From positions 1 through 59,318 of the forward strand of contig JAGCXV010000022.1 in assembly GCA_017961175.1 (NCBI GenBank): DNA of 59,318 nucleotides, read 5' to 3'. The notes below the pieces were generated by a model, which did no database searches, was not told where the DNA came from, and saw only the letters and a program-made list of their open reading frames with translations. The translations under genes and the position numbers were made by a program. This document shows positions 8,427 to 16,377 of this stretch, piece after piece (position 1 is the first letter of the stretch; every line of letters starts with the position of its first letter). Origin of the DNA: Bacteroidales bacterium (GTDB lineage Bacteria; Bacteroidota; Bacteroidia; Bacteroidales; UBA932).

Positions 8427-8973
8427 GAACGGAATTTTCTTCCTTTTCAACGACCATCCTTGCCAGCTGGTTTATTTCCAGCATGTTAAACCTGGCAAAG
8501 GAAACACCATCGTAAGAACGAAATTCAAGGACCTCCAGACCGGAAAGCTTCTGGAGCACACATACGGAGCCGGAGAAAGAATAGACCTCGTATCTGTAGA
8601 AAGGAGACCTTACCAGTATCTCTATGCAGACGAGACCGGTTTCAACTTCATGCACCGCGAGACCTACGAGCAGGTTCACCTGGACAAGGACTTTGTAGAG
8701 AACGCAGACCTTATGAAGGAAGGCCAGAACGTCGAGATGATGGTATGGGCAGACAATGAGGAAATCCTCACCTGCGAACTCCCTTCATTCGTTGAGCTCG
8801 AGGTTACCTACACCGAGCCTGCAGTAAAGGGCAACACCGCTTCCACCAACGCTCTCAAGGAGGCAACTCTGGAAACCGGAGCAAAGATCATGGTTCCGCT
8901 TTTCATCCAGAACGGCGAGAAGATCAGCGTAAAGGTCGAGGACCGCACCTACGGAGAAAGGGTAAAGGGCTAA
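8404..8973 (+). CDS. efp: Translation elongation factor P
   Basis: EF-P binds between the P and E sites of stalled ribosomes and promotes peptide bond formation at polyproline stretches. The 189-residue length and the three-domain beta-barrel layout fit. The tip loop reads HVKPGKGNT, with Lys32 at the position that is modified in many bacteria. The C-terminal EF-P signature region (GAKIMVPLFIQNGEKISVKVEDRTYGERV) is intact. It has its own promoter and a strong hairpin terminator 28 nt after the stop, so it is probably monocistronic. It overlaps the end of ispH by 23 nt. Confidence 0.97.
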   Translation: MATTADFKNGIFFLFNDHPCQLVYFQHVKPGKGNTIVRTKFKDLQTGKLLEHTYGAGERIDLVSVERRPYQYLYADETGFNFMHRETYEQVHLDKDFVENADLMKEGQNVEMMVWADNEEILTCELPSFVELEVTYTEPAVKGNTASTNALKEATLETGAKIMVPLFIQNGEKISVKVEDRTYGERVKG

Positions 8974-9001
8974 AAGCCGTTTCAACCTTCCCGGAATTGA
9001 T

Positions 9002-9030
9002 AAAAGCGAGTGATTTTTTCACTCGCTTTT
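9002..9030 (+). terminator. Intrinsic terminator after efp
   Basis: A perfect 12-bp inverted repeat (AAAAGCGAGTGA / TCACTCGCTTTT) with a 5-nt T loop; the right arm ends in TTTT. Confidence 0.85.
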
Positions 9031-9032
9031 AT

Positions 9033-9040
9033 TATATTTG
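9033..9040 (+). promoter_or_regulatory. -7 promoter element for transglutaminase-like gene
   Basis: TATATTTG, 2 nt after the efp terminator stem and 34 nt before the ATG at 9075. Confidence 0.6.
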
Positions 9041-9074
9041 TTACTGCTGAACCGAAAACCAATAACTCTACTAT

Positions 9075-10796
9075 ATGAAAACTATCTGCAAGCTGCTCTA
9101 TGCAGCAGCCGCCATCTCTGCGGCAGTACTCGTAACATTCTGCACGTCAAACGCTCCAAAGATGTCTCCAAAACTTGATGAGGCTACTCTGGACGACCTG
9201 ATCGAAGACGGACAGTTCAACAAGGCAAACAAAATACTTTCCGAAGCCCTGATGTGCGACTCCCTGTCGGAGGCCGACAGGTATCTCATCAACTTCGAGA
9301 AAGACAAGATGCAGAGAATCCTCGCCGATTTCAACAAGAACGAAGCTGAGGTTCTGGAATACATCAAGAAGTACATTCCTAACGTTACAGAGGCCCAGCT
9401 GGAACTCTGGAGGCAGACAGGCGCCCTGGAATGCAAGACAATAGACGGAGAAAGGCGCTATTTCCGCAAAGGCCCGGGCAATCTTTTCCTGGTAGATCCG
9501 GTATGCGTTGCAGCCCGTGAAGCGATCGAGGGACCTGAGACCGGAACAACCGGAGACTTCCTGAAGGATTATCTTCCTAAGGTTATCTCAGACGCATGCT
9601 TCCAGCAGGTGTGGGGCAAGGACATCCGCGCAACTTCCTATGTGGATCCTGTAAAGATGACCGTCCACGTACTTATGAGGGTAATGCCGGACGCAGTTCC
9701 TGCCGGAGAAGTCGTAAGGATGTGGCTTCCATATCCTAAAGAGAAGGAAAGGCAGAAAGACATAGAGCTCAAGAGAGTGTTCATCGGATACAATTCCAAC
9801 TACAAGGACCTGGATCTTCCTGAGGTTAAACCTGTAATCAGGTTCAGGGGCCTTAACACCAAGGTTAGCAAGAAGGAAAGCCTGGGATACGCTTGCGCGG
9901 CTACAGACGGAACCCTTGCAACCACATTCTCTGAAGACGGTTCCCAGATTCTCGGAGCAGAGGGCGCATACATTGGAAACGGATACATAATCTCCAGCCC
10001 GGACGCTGCAAGAAGAAGCCTTTACGTGGAGATGGTTTCCAACGGAAAGGATACCCTCAAGGTTGGATATGATCTCAGCTACACTTCATACAACCAGTAT
10101 TTTGCAAACCTGGAAGAGCAGATCAAGCCATACGATACCACATCGCTGATCTACAAGACCTACACAGCAGAAAGGGAAAGGCACATCGTCTTTACGGACA
10201 AGATCAAGACCCTGGCTGACAGCCTGGTCGGAGAGGCTACCGAGCCTTACGAGAAGGTTAAGAGAATCTGGTGCTGGGTTACCGAGAACATCCCTTGGGC
10301 CGGCGCAAGAGACTACTCCACCATTCCTAACATCCCTATGTACGTCCTCAAGAACGGGCACGGAGATTGCGGACAGGTATCGTTGCTGTTCATGACAATG
10401 GCGCGCTATAAGGGCGTTCCTGCCCGTTGGCAGAGCGGATGGATGGTTCATCCGGGCCACGTTAACCTGCACGACTGGGCTGAGGTTTACTATGAGGGCG
10501 TAGGCTGGGTTCCGGTAGACCAGAGCTTCGGATACAGCGGAGGAGACCGCGACAAGGCAGACACCACTTCCGTACTTACGAACGACCAGCAGATGCTCAA
10601 GTTCTTCTTCAGCCGCGGACTGGATGCCTACCGCTTCATTGTCAACGATGAATACGGCCGCTGGGCACCGCTCTATCCTGCCAAGATCTACCCTCATAAC
10701 GACGAGGTTGACTTCCAGATGGGAGAGGCCGAGTGGAGAGGAGGAAACATACTTAACGGAGGATGGAAGTGCTGGATGGATGTAGATTACAACTAA
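9075..10796 (+). CDS. Transglutaminase-like domain lipoprotein
   Basis: Exported lipoprotein of 573 residues. The signal sequence ends in a lipobox-like LVTFC with Cys23 as likely acylation site. The N-terminal 150 residues are helical and include WRQTGALECKTIDGERRYFRK; the middle is a beta-rich domain. The transglutaminase-like core has the catalytic triad Cys432 (GHGDCGQVS), His466 (VNLHDWAEVYY) and Asp482 (VPVDQSFG). Enzymes of this superfamily in bacteria are mostly thiol proteases or amidases rather than true cross-linking enzymes; the substrate here is unknown. It starts a probable unit with the two small secreted proteins that follow, 27 nt downstream. Confidence 0.85.
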   Translation: MKTICKLLYAAAAISAAVLVTFCTSNAPKMSPKLDEATLDDLIEDGQFNKANKILSEALMCDSLSEADRYLINFEKDKMQRILADFNKNEAEVLEYIKKYIPNVTEAQLELWRQTGALECKTIDGERRYFRKGPGNLFLVDPVCVAAREAIEGPETGTTGDFLKDYLPKVISDACFQQVWGKDIRATSYVDPVKMTVHVLMRVMPDAVPAGEVVRMWLPYPKEKERQKDIELKRVFIGYNSNYKDLDLPEVKPVIRFRGLNTKVSKKESLGYACAATDGTLATTFSEDGSQILGAEGAYIGNGYIISSPDAARRSLYVEMVSNGKDTLKVGYDLSYTSYNQYFANLEEQIKPYDTTSLIYKTYTAERERHIVFTDKIKTLADSLVGEATEPYEKVKRIWCWVTENIPWAGARDYSTIPNIPMYVLKNGHGDCGQVSLLFMTMARYKGVPARWQSGWMVHPGHVNLHDWAEVYYEGVGWVPVDQSFGYSGGDRDKADTTSVLTNDQQMLKFFFSRGLDAYRFIVNDEYGRWAPLYPAKIYPHNDEVDFQMGEAEWRGGNILNGGWKCWMDVDYN

Positions 10797-10823
10797 CAGG
10801 ATACAAGTTAAAAACATAGAATC

Positions 10824-11411
10824 ATGAAAAGCAGAATCTTAACTCTCGCCCTGCTGGCATTGATGCTCTTGCCTGTGGCAGCAGAAGCGCAGAACAGCAA
10901 AGAAAAGCAGCTGGCAACAATCCGCGAGTCATACGCCAGTGCAATGAATATGCTGCAGATGAGGTCAGACCCTGAATATCCCGCCAAGGACAAGATTGTC
11001 ATAACCTCAGACGAAATGTGGCCGGGAAGCGGACAGCACAATGGGAAAATGGAGATTTTCTTCGGCCTGGACCTCAGCGAAGAAGAATCCGTAATCCAGA
11101 GATTCCCGAGATTCGCCCGCTACACTTACAACATCGGCAGCCAGAAATACTATTACGAAATCCTCTGGTATGACCCGGATGACGGCAAACCCGAGCATTG
11201 CCAGCCGGTATTCTTCCACTCCAAGAATACGGACTACCACGACAAGACCGTGGAATGCCGCTACTATTTCTGGGACGGGAAACTGCTCAAGACCCTTATA
11301 AACAACACCCAGCAGGCTGACGAGGACTATATCCCAAGTCCGGAAGAGGCTCTCTCCAGGGCAAAGATGATTTTCCAGATCGCCACTATGAATGACCTTT
11401 GGAACTACTGA
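10824..11411 (+). CDS. Secreted protein of unknown function, paralogue A of a tandem pair
   Basis: Protein of 195 residues with a clear signal peptide (ILTLALLALMLLPVAAEAQ, cleavage after AEA). The mature part starts KEKQLATIRESYASAMNML and contains the block DEMWPGSGQHNGKMEIFFGL, then many aromatic residues (YYYEILWYDPDDGKPE, ECRYYFWDGKLLKTL). The same blocks in the same order occur in the next protein, so the pair arose by duplication. I do not recognise the family. Repeated aromatic beta-strand patterns suggest a beta-rich periplasmic or surface domain. It lies 27 nt after the transglutaminase-like gene. Confidence 0.75.
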   Translation: MKSRILTLALLALMLLPVAAEAQNSKEKQLATIRESYASAMNMLQMRSDPEYPAKDKIVITSDEMWPGSGQHNGKMEIFFGLDLSEEESVIQRFPRFARYTYNIGSQKYYYEILWYDPDDGKPEHCQPVFFHSKNTDYHDKTVECRYYFWDGKLLKTLINNTQQADEDYIPSPEEALSRAKMIFQIATMNDLWNY

Positions 11412-11413
11412 TT

Positions 11414-11992
11414 ATGAAAAAGACATTGCTGGCCGTCCTTGCCGCGCTTATTCTGGCCCCGGCAGGACTCCAAGCCCAGAACACAACGGAAAAGGCCATA
11501 GCAAAAATCCGCAAGGATTACGCTACGGCAAATGAAATGATCAAGGCCGTCGGAGACTATTACGATGGTATTTTCATCAACAGCACTACTCTGGATATCA
11601 AGGAAATGTGGTCTCCGTCCGGGCCTCACGCGTCTAAAACTGAAATCTTCTACGTCCTGGGCAACCCGGAAGACTGGTCAGAGTGGTCCTTTGACCGCAA
11701 TGTCTTCTTTGTCCGCAGCAAATGGAATGTCGCCCCTAGAGAATACTACTGCGAATTCCTATTTGACCCCAAGACCGGCAATCCGGAGTTTTACTTCTAC
11801 AGGGTAATGGGATACGACGGCAAAGAGTATGAATACCGGTATTACTGGGAAAACGGAAAACTCATAAGGAGCATCTGCCCGCCAAACCCTGGCGATGATA
11901 TACTTCTGGACTGCGATATTCCCAATCCTGAAGGAGTGTACAAGAAAGCCATTAAATACCAAAACAGTGCAGAGGCTCTAAGCAATTATTAG
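11414..11992 (+). CDS. Secreted protein of unknown function, paralogue B of a tandem pair
   Basis: Protein of 192 residues from ATG 11414, which lies 2 nt after the stop of paralogue A; an upstream TTG in frame is less likely because the signal peptide starts at MKKTLLAVLAALILAPAGLQA. The mature part repeats the layout of its neighbour: TEKAIAKIRKDYATANEMI, KEMWSPSGPHASKTEIFYVL, YYCEFLFDPKTGNPEFYF, EYRYYWENGKLIRSI. Divergence between the two is large, so the duplication is old. Function unknown; close spacing implies co-transcription with the transglutaminase-like lipoprotein. Confidence 0.75.
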   Translation: MKKTLLAVLAALILAPAGLQAQNTTEKAIAKIRKDYATANEMIKAVGDYYDGIFINSTTLDIKEMWSPSGPHASKTEIFYVLGNPEDWSEWSFDRNVFFVRSKWNVAPREYYCEFLFDPKTGNPEFYFYRVMGYDGKEYEYRYYWENGKLIRSICPPNPGDDILLDCDIPNPEGVYKKAIKYQNSAEALSNY

Positions 11993-12007
11993 TAATTATT
12001 CAACGAT

Positions 12008-12511
12008 ATGGAAGAACTGACCAAGCGATGCCCCTTCTGCGGCCAGGTAATCAACGCCGCGGCAATCAAATGCAAATTCTGCGGAAAGTGGCTGGATAAT
12101 CCTCAGGAAGCACAGCCTGAAGGATATACTCAGCAGCAGACTCCTCCGCCGCCTCCACCTCCTCAGCAAAACTGGCAGCAACAGCAACCTAACTATACAC
12201 AGCAGCCGCCACAGCAGACCTATCAGCAAACCTATCAGCAGCAGTATTACGTAGAGCAGCCACGCAAAAGCAACGGCATCGGAGTAGCCGGATTTGTTCT
12301 CGCTATTATCGCCTTGTTCCTTGGATGGATCCCGATTATCGGATGGCTGGTCTGGTTTTTGGGCCTCTTGTTCTCCTTCATAGGAGTTTTCAAGGTTCCA
12401 AGAGGACTGGCTATTGCCGGGCTTATTATTTCGCTTCTGGGACTTCTTATTATTGTACTGATGACCGGTGGTTTCTGGACTGTGATGAAAGAAAGCTTGC
12501 CAAATATGTAG
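12008..12511 (+). CDS. Zinc-ribbon membrane protein with Pro/Gln linker (DUF4190-like)
   Basis: Protein of 167 residues in three parts. Residues 1-35 form a double CxxC zinc ribbon (CPFCGQVINAAAIKCKFCGK). Residues 40-90 are a low-complexity linker rich in Gln, Pro and Tyr. Residues 95-165 carry two long hydrophobic segments with the GLAIAGLIISLLGLL pattern of DUF4190-type membrane domains. Such zinc-ribbon membrane proteins are common in Bacteroidota and of unknown role. It starts 15 nt after paralogue B and is followed by the glycosyltransferase after 3 nt, so it is probably in the same transcript. Confidence 0.8.
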   Translation: MEELTKRCPFCGQVINAAAIKCKFCGKWLDNPQEAQPEGYTQQQTPPPPPPPQQNWQQQQPNYTQQPPQQTYQQTYQQQYYVEQPRKSNGIGVAGFVLAIIALFLGWIPIIGWLVWFLGLLFSFIGVFKVPRGLAIAGLIISLLGLLIIVLMTGGFWTVMKESLPNM

Positions 12512-12514
12512 AAG

Positions 12515-13231
12515 ATGAAGAAAATCAACATCATCACCCCCGTAAAAGATTCCATAGAATCCACGATGGAAACGATAAAGGCCATCCAGTCTTCTGAGAT
12601 GGCCTTCCCTCATACATATACCGTTTACAATGATTTTTCCACTGACGAGAATACTGCCATTCTGGAAAAGGCTTCCAAGGAATATGGATTCACTCTGGTA
12701 AATCTTAAGGACATTACGGACCATCCGTCTCCAAACTATCTCCTGGTGCTCCAGACAGTCCAAAGAGAAGCCCTTGAAGAGGATGCCGGAGTGCTTATCG
12801 TGGAAAGCGACGTTACGGTAAAGAAAGACACTCTCCAGGGCCTTGCAGACGGAGCTATCCAGAGGCCGGATTGCGCCATTGCAGCCGCGGTTACCGTGGA
12901 TGACCAGGGAGTTATAAACTATCCTTACAAGCACATGCTCGGAAAGGAAAACCAGGTTATAGACACCAGGAAGCACTGCAGCTTCTGCTGCAGCCTTCTT
13001 ACCCCTGCCCTTTTGAAAGCATTTGACTTCAACACCCTGGATCCTTCCAAGAACTGGTACGATGTAACCATTTCTCACGAAGCCCTTAACAGCGGCCTGA
13101 AGAACTATGTGTTCACGACTTTGCCGGTTATCCACCGGCCTCACCAGAGCCGCCCGTGGAAACTTCTCAAGTACAAGAATCCACTGAAATACTACTGGAT
13201 AAAGTTCACCAAAGGGATGGACAAGATATAA
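12515..13231 (+). CDS. Glycosyltransferase family 2-like protein
   Basis: Short GT-A fold protein of 238 residues. It starts MKKINIITPVKDSIESTMETI, the nucleotide-binding first strand of GT2 enzymes, followed by YTVYNDFSTDENT (acidic residues at the usual position) and LIVESDVTVKKDTLQGL, where ESDV takes the place of the DXD metal site. The C-terminal part ends with a basic stretch (KYKNPLKYYWIKFTKGMDKI) that could sit on the membrane. The substrate cannot be told. Gap to the upstream gene is 3 nt; a strong bidirectional terminator follows. Confidence 0.82.
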   Translation: MKKINIITPVKDSIESTMETIKAIQSSEMAFPHTYTVYNDFSTDENTAILEKASKEYGFTLVNLKDITDHPSPNYLLVLQTVQREALEEDAGVLIVESDVTVKKDTLQGLADGAIQRPDCAIAAAVTVDDQGVINYPYKHMLGKENQVIDTRKHCSFCCSLLTPALLKAFDFNTLDPSKNWYDVTISHEALNSGLKNYVFTTLPVIHRPHQSRPWKLLKYKNPLKYYWIKFTKGMDKI

Positions 13232-13232
13232 C

Positions 13233-13266
13233 AAAAAAAGATGGCCGGGCGGCCATCTTTTTTTTT
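13233..13266. terminator. Bidirectional intrinsic terminator
   Basis: A-tract plus GATGGCC pairs with GGCCATC plus T-tract around a 4-nt loop (GGGC). Tracts on both sides let it serve the glycosyltransferase (+) and the convergent DUF805 gene (-). Confidence 0.85.
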
Positions 13267-13288
13267 CCTATAAAATCCCAGGCAGATA

Positions 13289-13807
13289 CTACTGAGCTGG
13301 ATTCTCAGGGGCTGGTCCGTCTACATACTTAGGAGATGGACCCCACTCGTTAGTCTCAGGCTTTCCGTCCTGTGCGCAGTTAACGATCAGGATGATTCCG
13401 ATTACTGCCAATGCCAAGGAAACAAGGATTGTCAGGAATCCTGTGATGAAAGTTGCAGCCCAGCCAATGTGCCAGAACAACCAGGTGAGGAACATAACGA
13501 GAAGGTAGCAAGCGAAAACAACGGCATATGCCTTTACAAGGCCGTCTCCTTTGCCAATGTCATGCATACGGCGCATGAAAAGTGGAAGAGAAATAACCAG
13601 AATGCCGATGTAAACGATCAGATAGAGCCAGAATCCAATATAAGGGATGGCCTTGAGGATAGCTCCTACGATGCCACCACCTACACAAAGTACCAGCATT
13701 GCCCACCAGAACTCTGATCTGCGTGAACGTCCTGTAGTCTCTTTAACACGGCTCCAAGCAAGCTTTACTGCCTGCATGAAATCCAATTGAGGAAGTGCGT
13801 TTGCCAT
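13289..13807 (-). CDS. DUF805 family inner membrane protein
   Basis: Membrane protein of 172 residues. The DUF805 hallmarks are present: an N-terminal W-x-R motif (AWSRVKETTGRSRRSEFWWAML), then hydrophobic helices, and the RRMHDIGKGDG motif between the second and third helix. Four hydrophobic segments can be seen, and the C-terminal tail is Pro-rich (KYVDGPAPENPAQ). Family function is unknown. It is a single gene with its own TAACTTTG promoter and shares a bidirectional terminator with the glycosyltransferase gene. Confidence 0.87.
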   Translation of the reverse strand: MANALPQLDFMQAVKLAWSRVKETTGRSRRSEFWWAMLVLCVGGGIVGAILKAIPYIGFWLYLIVYIGILVISLPLFMRRMHDIGKGDGLVKAYAVVFACYLLVMFLTWLFWHIGWAATFITGFLTILVSLALAVIGIILIVNCAQDGKPETNEWGPSPKYVDGPAPENPAQ

Positions 13808-13877
13808 AAATGTTGATTTTTAGGTTGTTATAAAATAATTGAAATAGCTTTCTCTTTTGTTTGTTTTTCAATCCTTA

Positions 13878-13885
13878 CAAAGTTA
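13878..13885 (-). promoter_or_regulatory. -7 promoter element for DUF805 gene
   Basis: The minus strand reads TAACTTTG, about 70 nt before the start codon, in an AT-rich gap. Confidence 0.5.
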
Positions 13886-13921
13886 AACCAATTTCCGCAA
13901 AAATCCAATAGGAAAATGCAT

Positions 13922-14542
13922 CTAAATCGCGATAGTCTTCTGCAGAATTTCCAGATATTTTGCGGCCTGGGCCCCGTCCATCTGGGAGTGGTGGAACTGC
14001 ATGGAAACTTTAAGCTCCGTCTTGAAAAGTCCCCTTCTGCCATATCTGCCCCAGGCGATGAAAGGGTTGTTCCATCTTCCTGAATACTGGTTGATTATGC
14101 CATCCAGTTCCGTATCCAGAAGAGTGGAGGTTCCTAGAATGGCATATTCAGATCCAAGAAGCTGGTCGCTGCAGGTTTGTCTGGTTTTTCCGGTAAGGGC
14201 CACATAATCACTGTTGAACTTTGAGATATCCTCGCTGTAAGGCACATCGCAGAGGCTTATTCCACCGTCGGCAGTATCCACAACCACGTTTACGGCAAGG
14301 CGGTCGTATTTGAACAGTTTCCCCTGCTCCGGCACCATATAAAACTCCTCCACTCCGCTTGCCGCCTTGCACAGGCACCAGCATAGAGCCATATTGAACT
14401 TATAGCCCTTCCTTTTGCAGAACCTGACAAGACGGCTCACGTCGTATGTCTTGAAGAGGGTGACCATAGGCATCGGAGAGGTCATCCACATCTCGAACGC
14501 CCTTGCCCTTTTTGTGGTTTTAGGATCTACCTCGGTTCTCAT
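13922..14542 (-). CDS. CatA-like O-acetyltransferase
   Basis: Protein of 206 residues with the chloramphenicol acetyltransferase fold. The catalytic motif is QFHHSQMDG near the C-terminus (family HHxxxDG, with the second histidine as general base). Family features seen earlier are RARAFEMWM, KFNMALCWCLCKAA and the NPFIAWGRYG region. Most chromosomal CatA-like proteins in Bacteroidota have no proven role in resistance; the acyl acceptor is unknown. The start overlaps the stop of the upstream lipoprotein gene by 4 nt, so the two are translationally coupled. Confidence 0.85.
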   Translation of the reverse strand: MRTEVDPKTTKRARAFEMWMTSPMPMVTLFKTYDVSRLVRFCKRKGYKFNMALCWCLCKAASGVEEFYMVPEQGKLFKYDRLAVNVVVDTADGGISLCDVPYSEDISKFNSDYVALTGKTRQTCSDQLLGSEYAILGTSTLLDTELDGIINQYSGRWNNPFIAWGRYGRRGLFKTELKVSMQFHHSQMDGAQAAKYLEILQKTIAI

Positions 14543-15222
14543 TCCTCAACGGTAACTTCTTTCCAGCCAGGAAGTTTGTCCACCAGTACAGAAGCGGCGG
14601 CAACTTCTTCGGCTGGAGTGTGCCTGACATATTCTTCCCTTTCGACAACCCGGTAATCCGGTTCCCTTAAATCGAAAGGACGCTGTGCAACCGCGGCTGA
14701 ATCCGCAAGCCTCAGCGTAACTTCAGAATCAAAATCATCCTTAGCCTCGTTCCCGGAGAAAACTTCCGTGAACCATCCTGAATCCACCGGACGGCTGCCG
14801 TCCAGACGGTAGAAAATCCAATTTTGCTCCCTGTTGAACTGGCTCTCGTAAACCTCGAAAAACTCCAGAAGGTATCCTCCTTCCACCACCTCATAGCTCA
14901 TCCTGTCGTGCCACTTGGAAGACAGGCAGTTAAGGCTGTCTCCCGCAAAGGTGAACACCGCCATGGACCATGGTCCGCGGCTGATGAAGAGCTCGTCCAA
15001 TCCATCCTTATCTATGTCGTAGAACAGATACTTGATGGACGGAGATTTCTCCTCTTCCATCCAGCCCTGCGGGTATGCCATATTCCAGGCCTGGAGCAGG
15101 GTTTCAGTGGTATCTGCAAGCAATGGCCTGGTGGAGGTTTCCCCCACCTTGAAATATTTGCAGGACGACAGGCAGGCAGCGGCCAGAAGGATAACTGTCG
15201 CAGAGAAGAAATGGCGCCTCAT
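14539..15222 (-). CDS. Lipoprotein of unknown function with calcium-loop-like motif
   Basis: Lipoprotein of 227 residues with signal sequence MRRHFFSATVILLAAACLSSC and Cys21 as lipid site. The first half includes FYDIDKDGLDELFIS, which resembles the DxDxDG calcium loops of FG-GAP or EF-hand-like repeats in secreted proteins. The second half is acidic and charged. I do not recognise the family. It sits in a three-gene unit: the stop of the upstream lipoprotein overlaps its start by 1 nt, and its own stop overlaps the CatA-like gene by 4 nt. Confidence 0.72.
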   Translation of the reverse strand: MRRHFFSATVILLAAACLSSCKYFKVGETSTRPLLADTTETLLQAWNMAYPQGWMEEEKSPSIKYLFYDIDKDGLDELFISRGPWSMAVFTFAGDSLNCLSSKWHDRMSYEVVEGGYLLEFFEVYESQFNREQNWIFYRLDGSRPVDSGWFTEVFSGNEAKDDFDSEVTLRLADSAAVAQRPFDLREPDYRVVEREEYVRHTPAEEVAAASVLVDKLPGWKEVTVEE

Positions 15223-15725
15223 TATTTAAATACCACGGACTTCAGGATAGGAAGGAATTTGCCCTCCCAATCAGCTGCCTGGCTTTCAGGGAATTCAAAG
15301 TTTCCGGTAACACCAACTCCATCTTCCTTCAGATAAGTGTAGTCCATTCTGATATTGCCGTTGAGCTTGGACTTGAGTGTTACCATGTTTCCGTCAACTA
15401 CTGGATTTTCGCTGACAGCGCTCTGGTCCCAAGCGTGAACCATACTCTTGAGGCCATCTCCAGTGGTCTTAAGCTGGCTCTTTGAAGGGCCGCCGGTAAA
15501 ATAGTTTATCACGAACTTGACATCACCGTCTGCCGTCTTAGCATTCAGGACATCACCATACTTGAATGACTCCTCCATACCTGTAGGAAGCATAACGGTG
15601 TAGTTGTCAGCCTCGAATTTAACTCCTTCCTTAAGAGGTTCAACATTGCTGGAGGATGAACCGCCGTTTCCGCCGCAAGCTGCAAATGCCATTGCAGCAA
15701 GTGCCATAATGAACAATTTTTTCAT
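15222..15725 (-). CDS. Small lipoprotein of unknown function
   Basis: Lipoprotein of 167 residues. I start at ATG 15725 because MKKLFIMALAAMAFAAC gives a standard lipoprotein signal (Cys17), while the longer in-frame start would place 13 polar residues before it and lie over the promoter region. After a Gly/Ser linker (GGNGGSSSS) the mature domain reads as alternating beta strands. Function unknown. It is the first gene of the unit with the second lipoprotein and the CatA-like enzyme. Confidence 0.75.
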   Translation of the reverse strand: MKKLFIMALAAMAFAACGGNGGSSSSNVEPLKEGVKFEADNYTVMLPTGMEESFKYGDVLNAKTADGDVKFVINYFTGGPSKSQLKTTGDGLKSMVHAWDQSAVSENPVVDGNMVTLKSKLNGNIRMDYTYLKEDGVGVTGNFEFPESQAADWEGKFLPILKSVVFK

Positions 15726-15763
15726 GATAGATAGATTTGTTTTAGTTGAAATTCTTGTTTCCA

Positions 15764-15771
15764 CAAATATA
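15764..15771 (-). promoter_or_regulatory. -7 promoter element for lipoprotein operon
   Basis: The minus strand reads TATATTTG, 38 nt upstream of the start codon at 15725. Confidence 0.6.
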
Positions 15772-15783
15772 GCAAAAAATGCC

Positions 15784-16374
15784 CTATCTGCGGCGTATTA
15801 CAAGAAGGCCGTCGCGGATATCTACAAGATGGCTTTCCACGAGGCTGTCTGATTCAACGATAGAATTGAAAGAAGAGATGCCCGCACTCTTCGGATCCTC
15901 GTGAGAGGAAGTCCTTCCATACCAGGAAACATTGTCTGCAAGGATATATCCCCCGGGCTTTACGAGAGGCAGTGTAAGTTCATAATACTGAGGATACTGC
16001 CTCTTGTCAGCATCAATAAATACCAGGTCATATTCCTCAGCGATCGAAGGAAGGATTTCCAGGGCATCTCCATAGGACACCTTTACCAGTTCAGACACTC
16101 CAGCCCGCTTGAGGCCCTCCTCTATGATGTAGTCAAGCTCCTTGTTTATCTCGATGGCATCCACCCTGCCGCCAAGAGTTTTTGCCCCATCTGCCAGGCA
16201 GGCAAGAGAATAACCGGTGAAAGTCCCTATCTCAAGTACCCGCTTACAATTGTTCCGCACGACAAAATCGCGGAGATACAGACCTTCCTCCCGCCCTACC
16301 AGCATCTGAGCGTGATTGGTGCGGGTGTGAGTCTGCCTCTCGATCCAGTTCAATGCGGACAATAGTTTTTCCAT
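15784..16374 (-). CDS. SAM-dependent O-methyltransferase (caffeoyl-CoA/catechol OMT-like)
   Basis: Class I methyltransferase of 196 residues. Motif I is VLEIGTFTGYSLACLADG, with EIN as the acidic residue that binds the ribose, and FIDADKRQYPQYYE contains the metal-binding aspartate of this divalent-cation-dependent family; ILADNVSW is the next conserved block. Bacterial members methylate hydroxyls on small aromatic compounds or have unknown substrates. It follows the M16 peptidase gene with a 3-nt gap, so the two are co-transcribed. Confidence 0.88.
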   Translation of the reverse strand: MEKLLSALNWIERQTHTRTNHAQMLVGREEGLYLRDFVVRNNCKRVLEIGTFTGYSLACLADGAKTLGGRVDAIEINKELDYIIEEGLKRAGVSELVKVSYGDALEILPSIAEEYDLVFIDADKRQYPQYYELTLPLVKPGGYILADNVSWYGRTSSHEDPKSAGISSFNSIVESDSLVESHLVDIRDGLLVIRRR

Positions 16375-16377
16375 ATC

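Noticed and set aside
13922-14542. CatA-like gene as an antibiotic resistance determinant
   Set aside because: No mobile context, embedded in a chromosomal lipoprotein unit with normal codon use; CatA-like fold alone does not show chloramphenicol acetylation.
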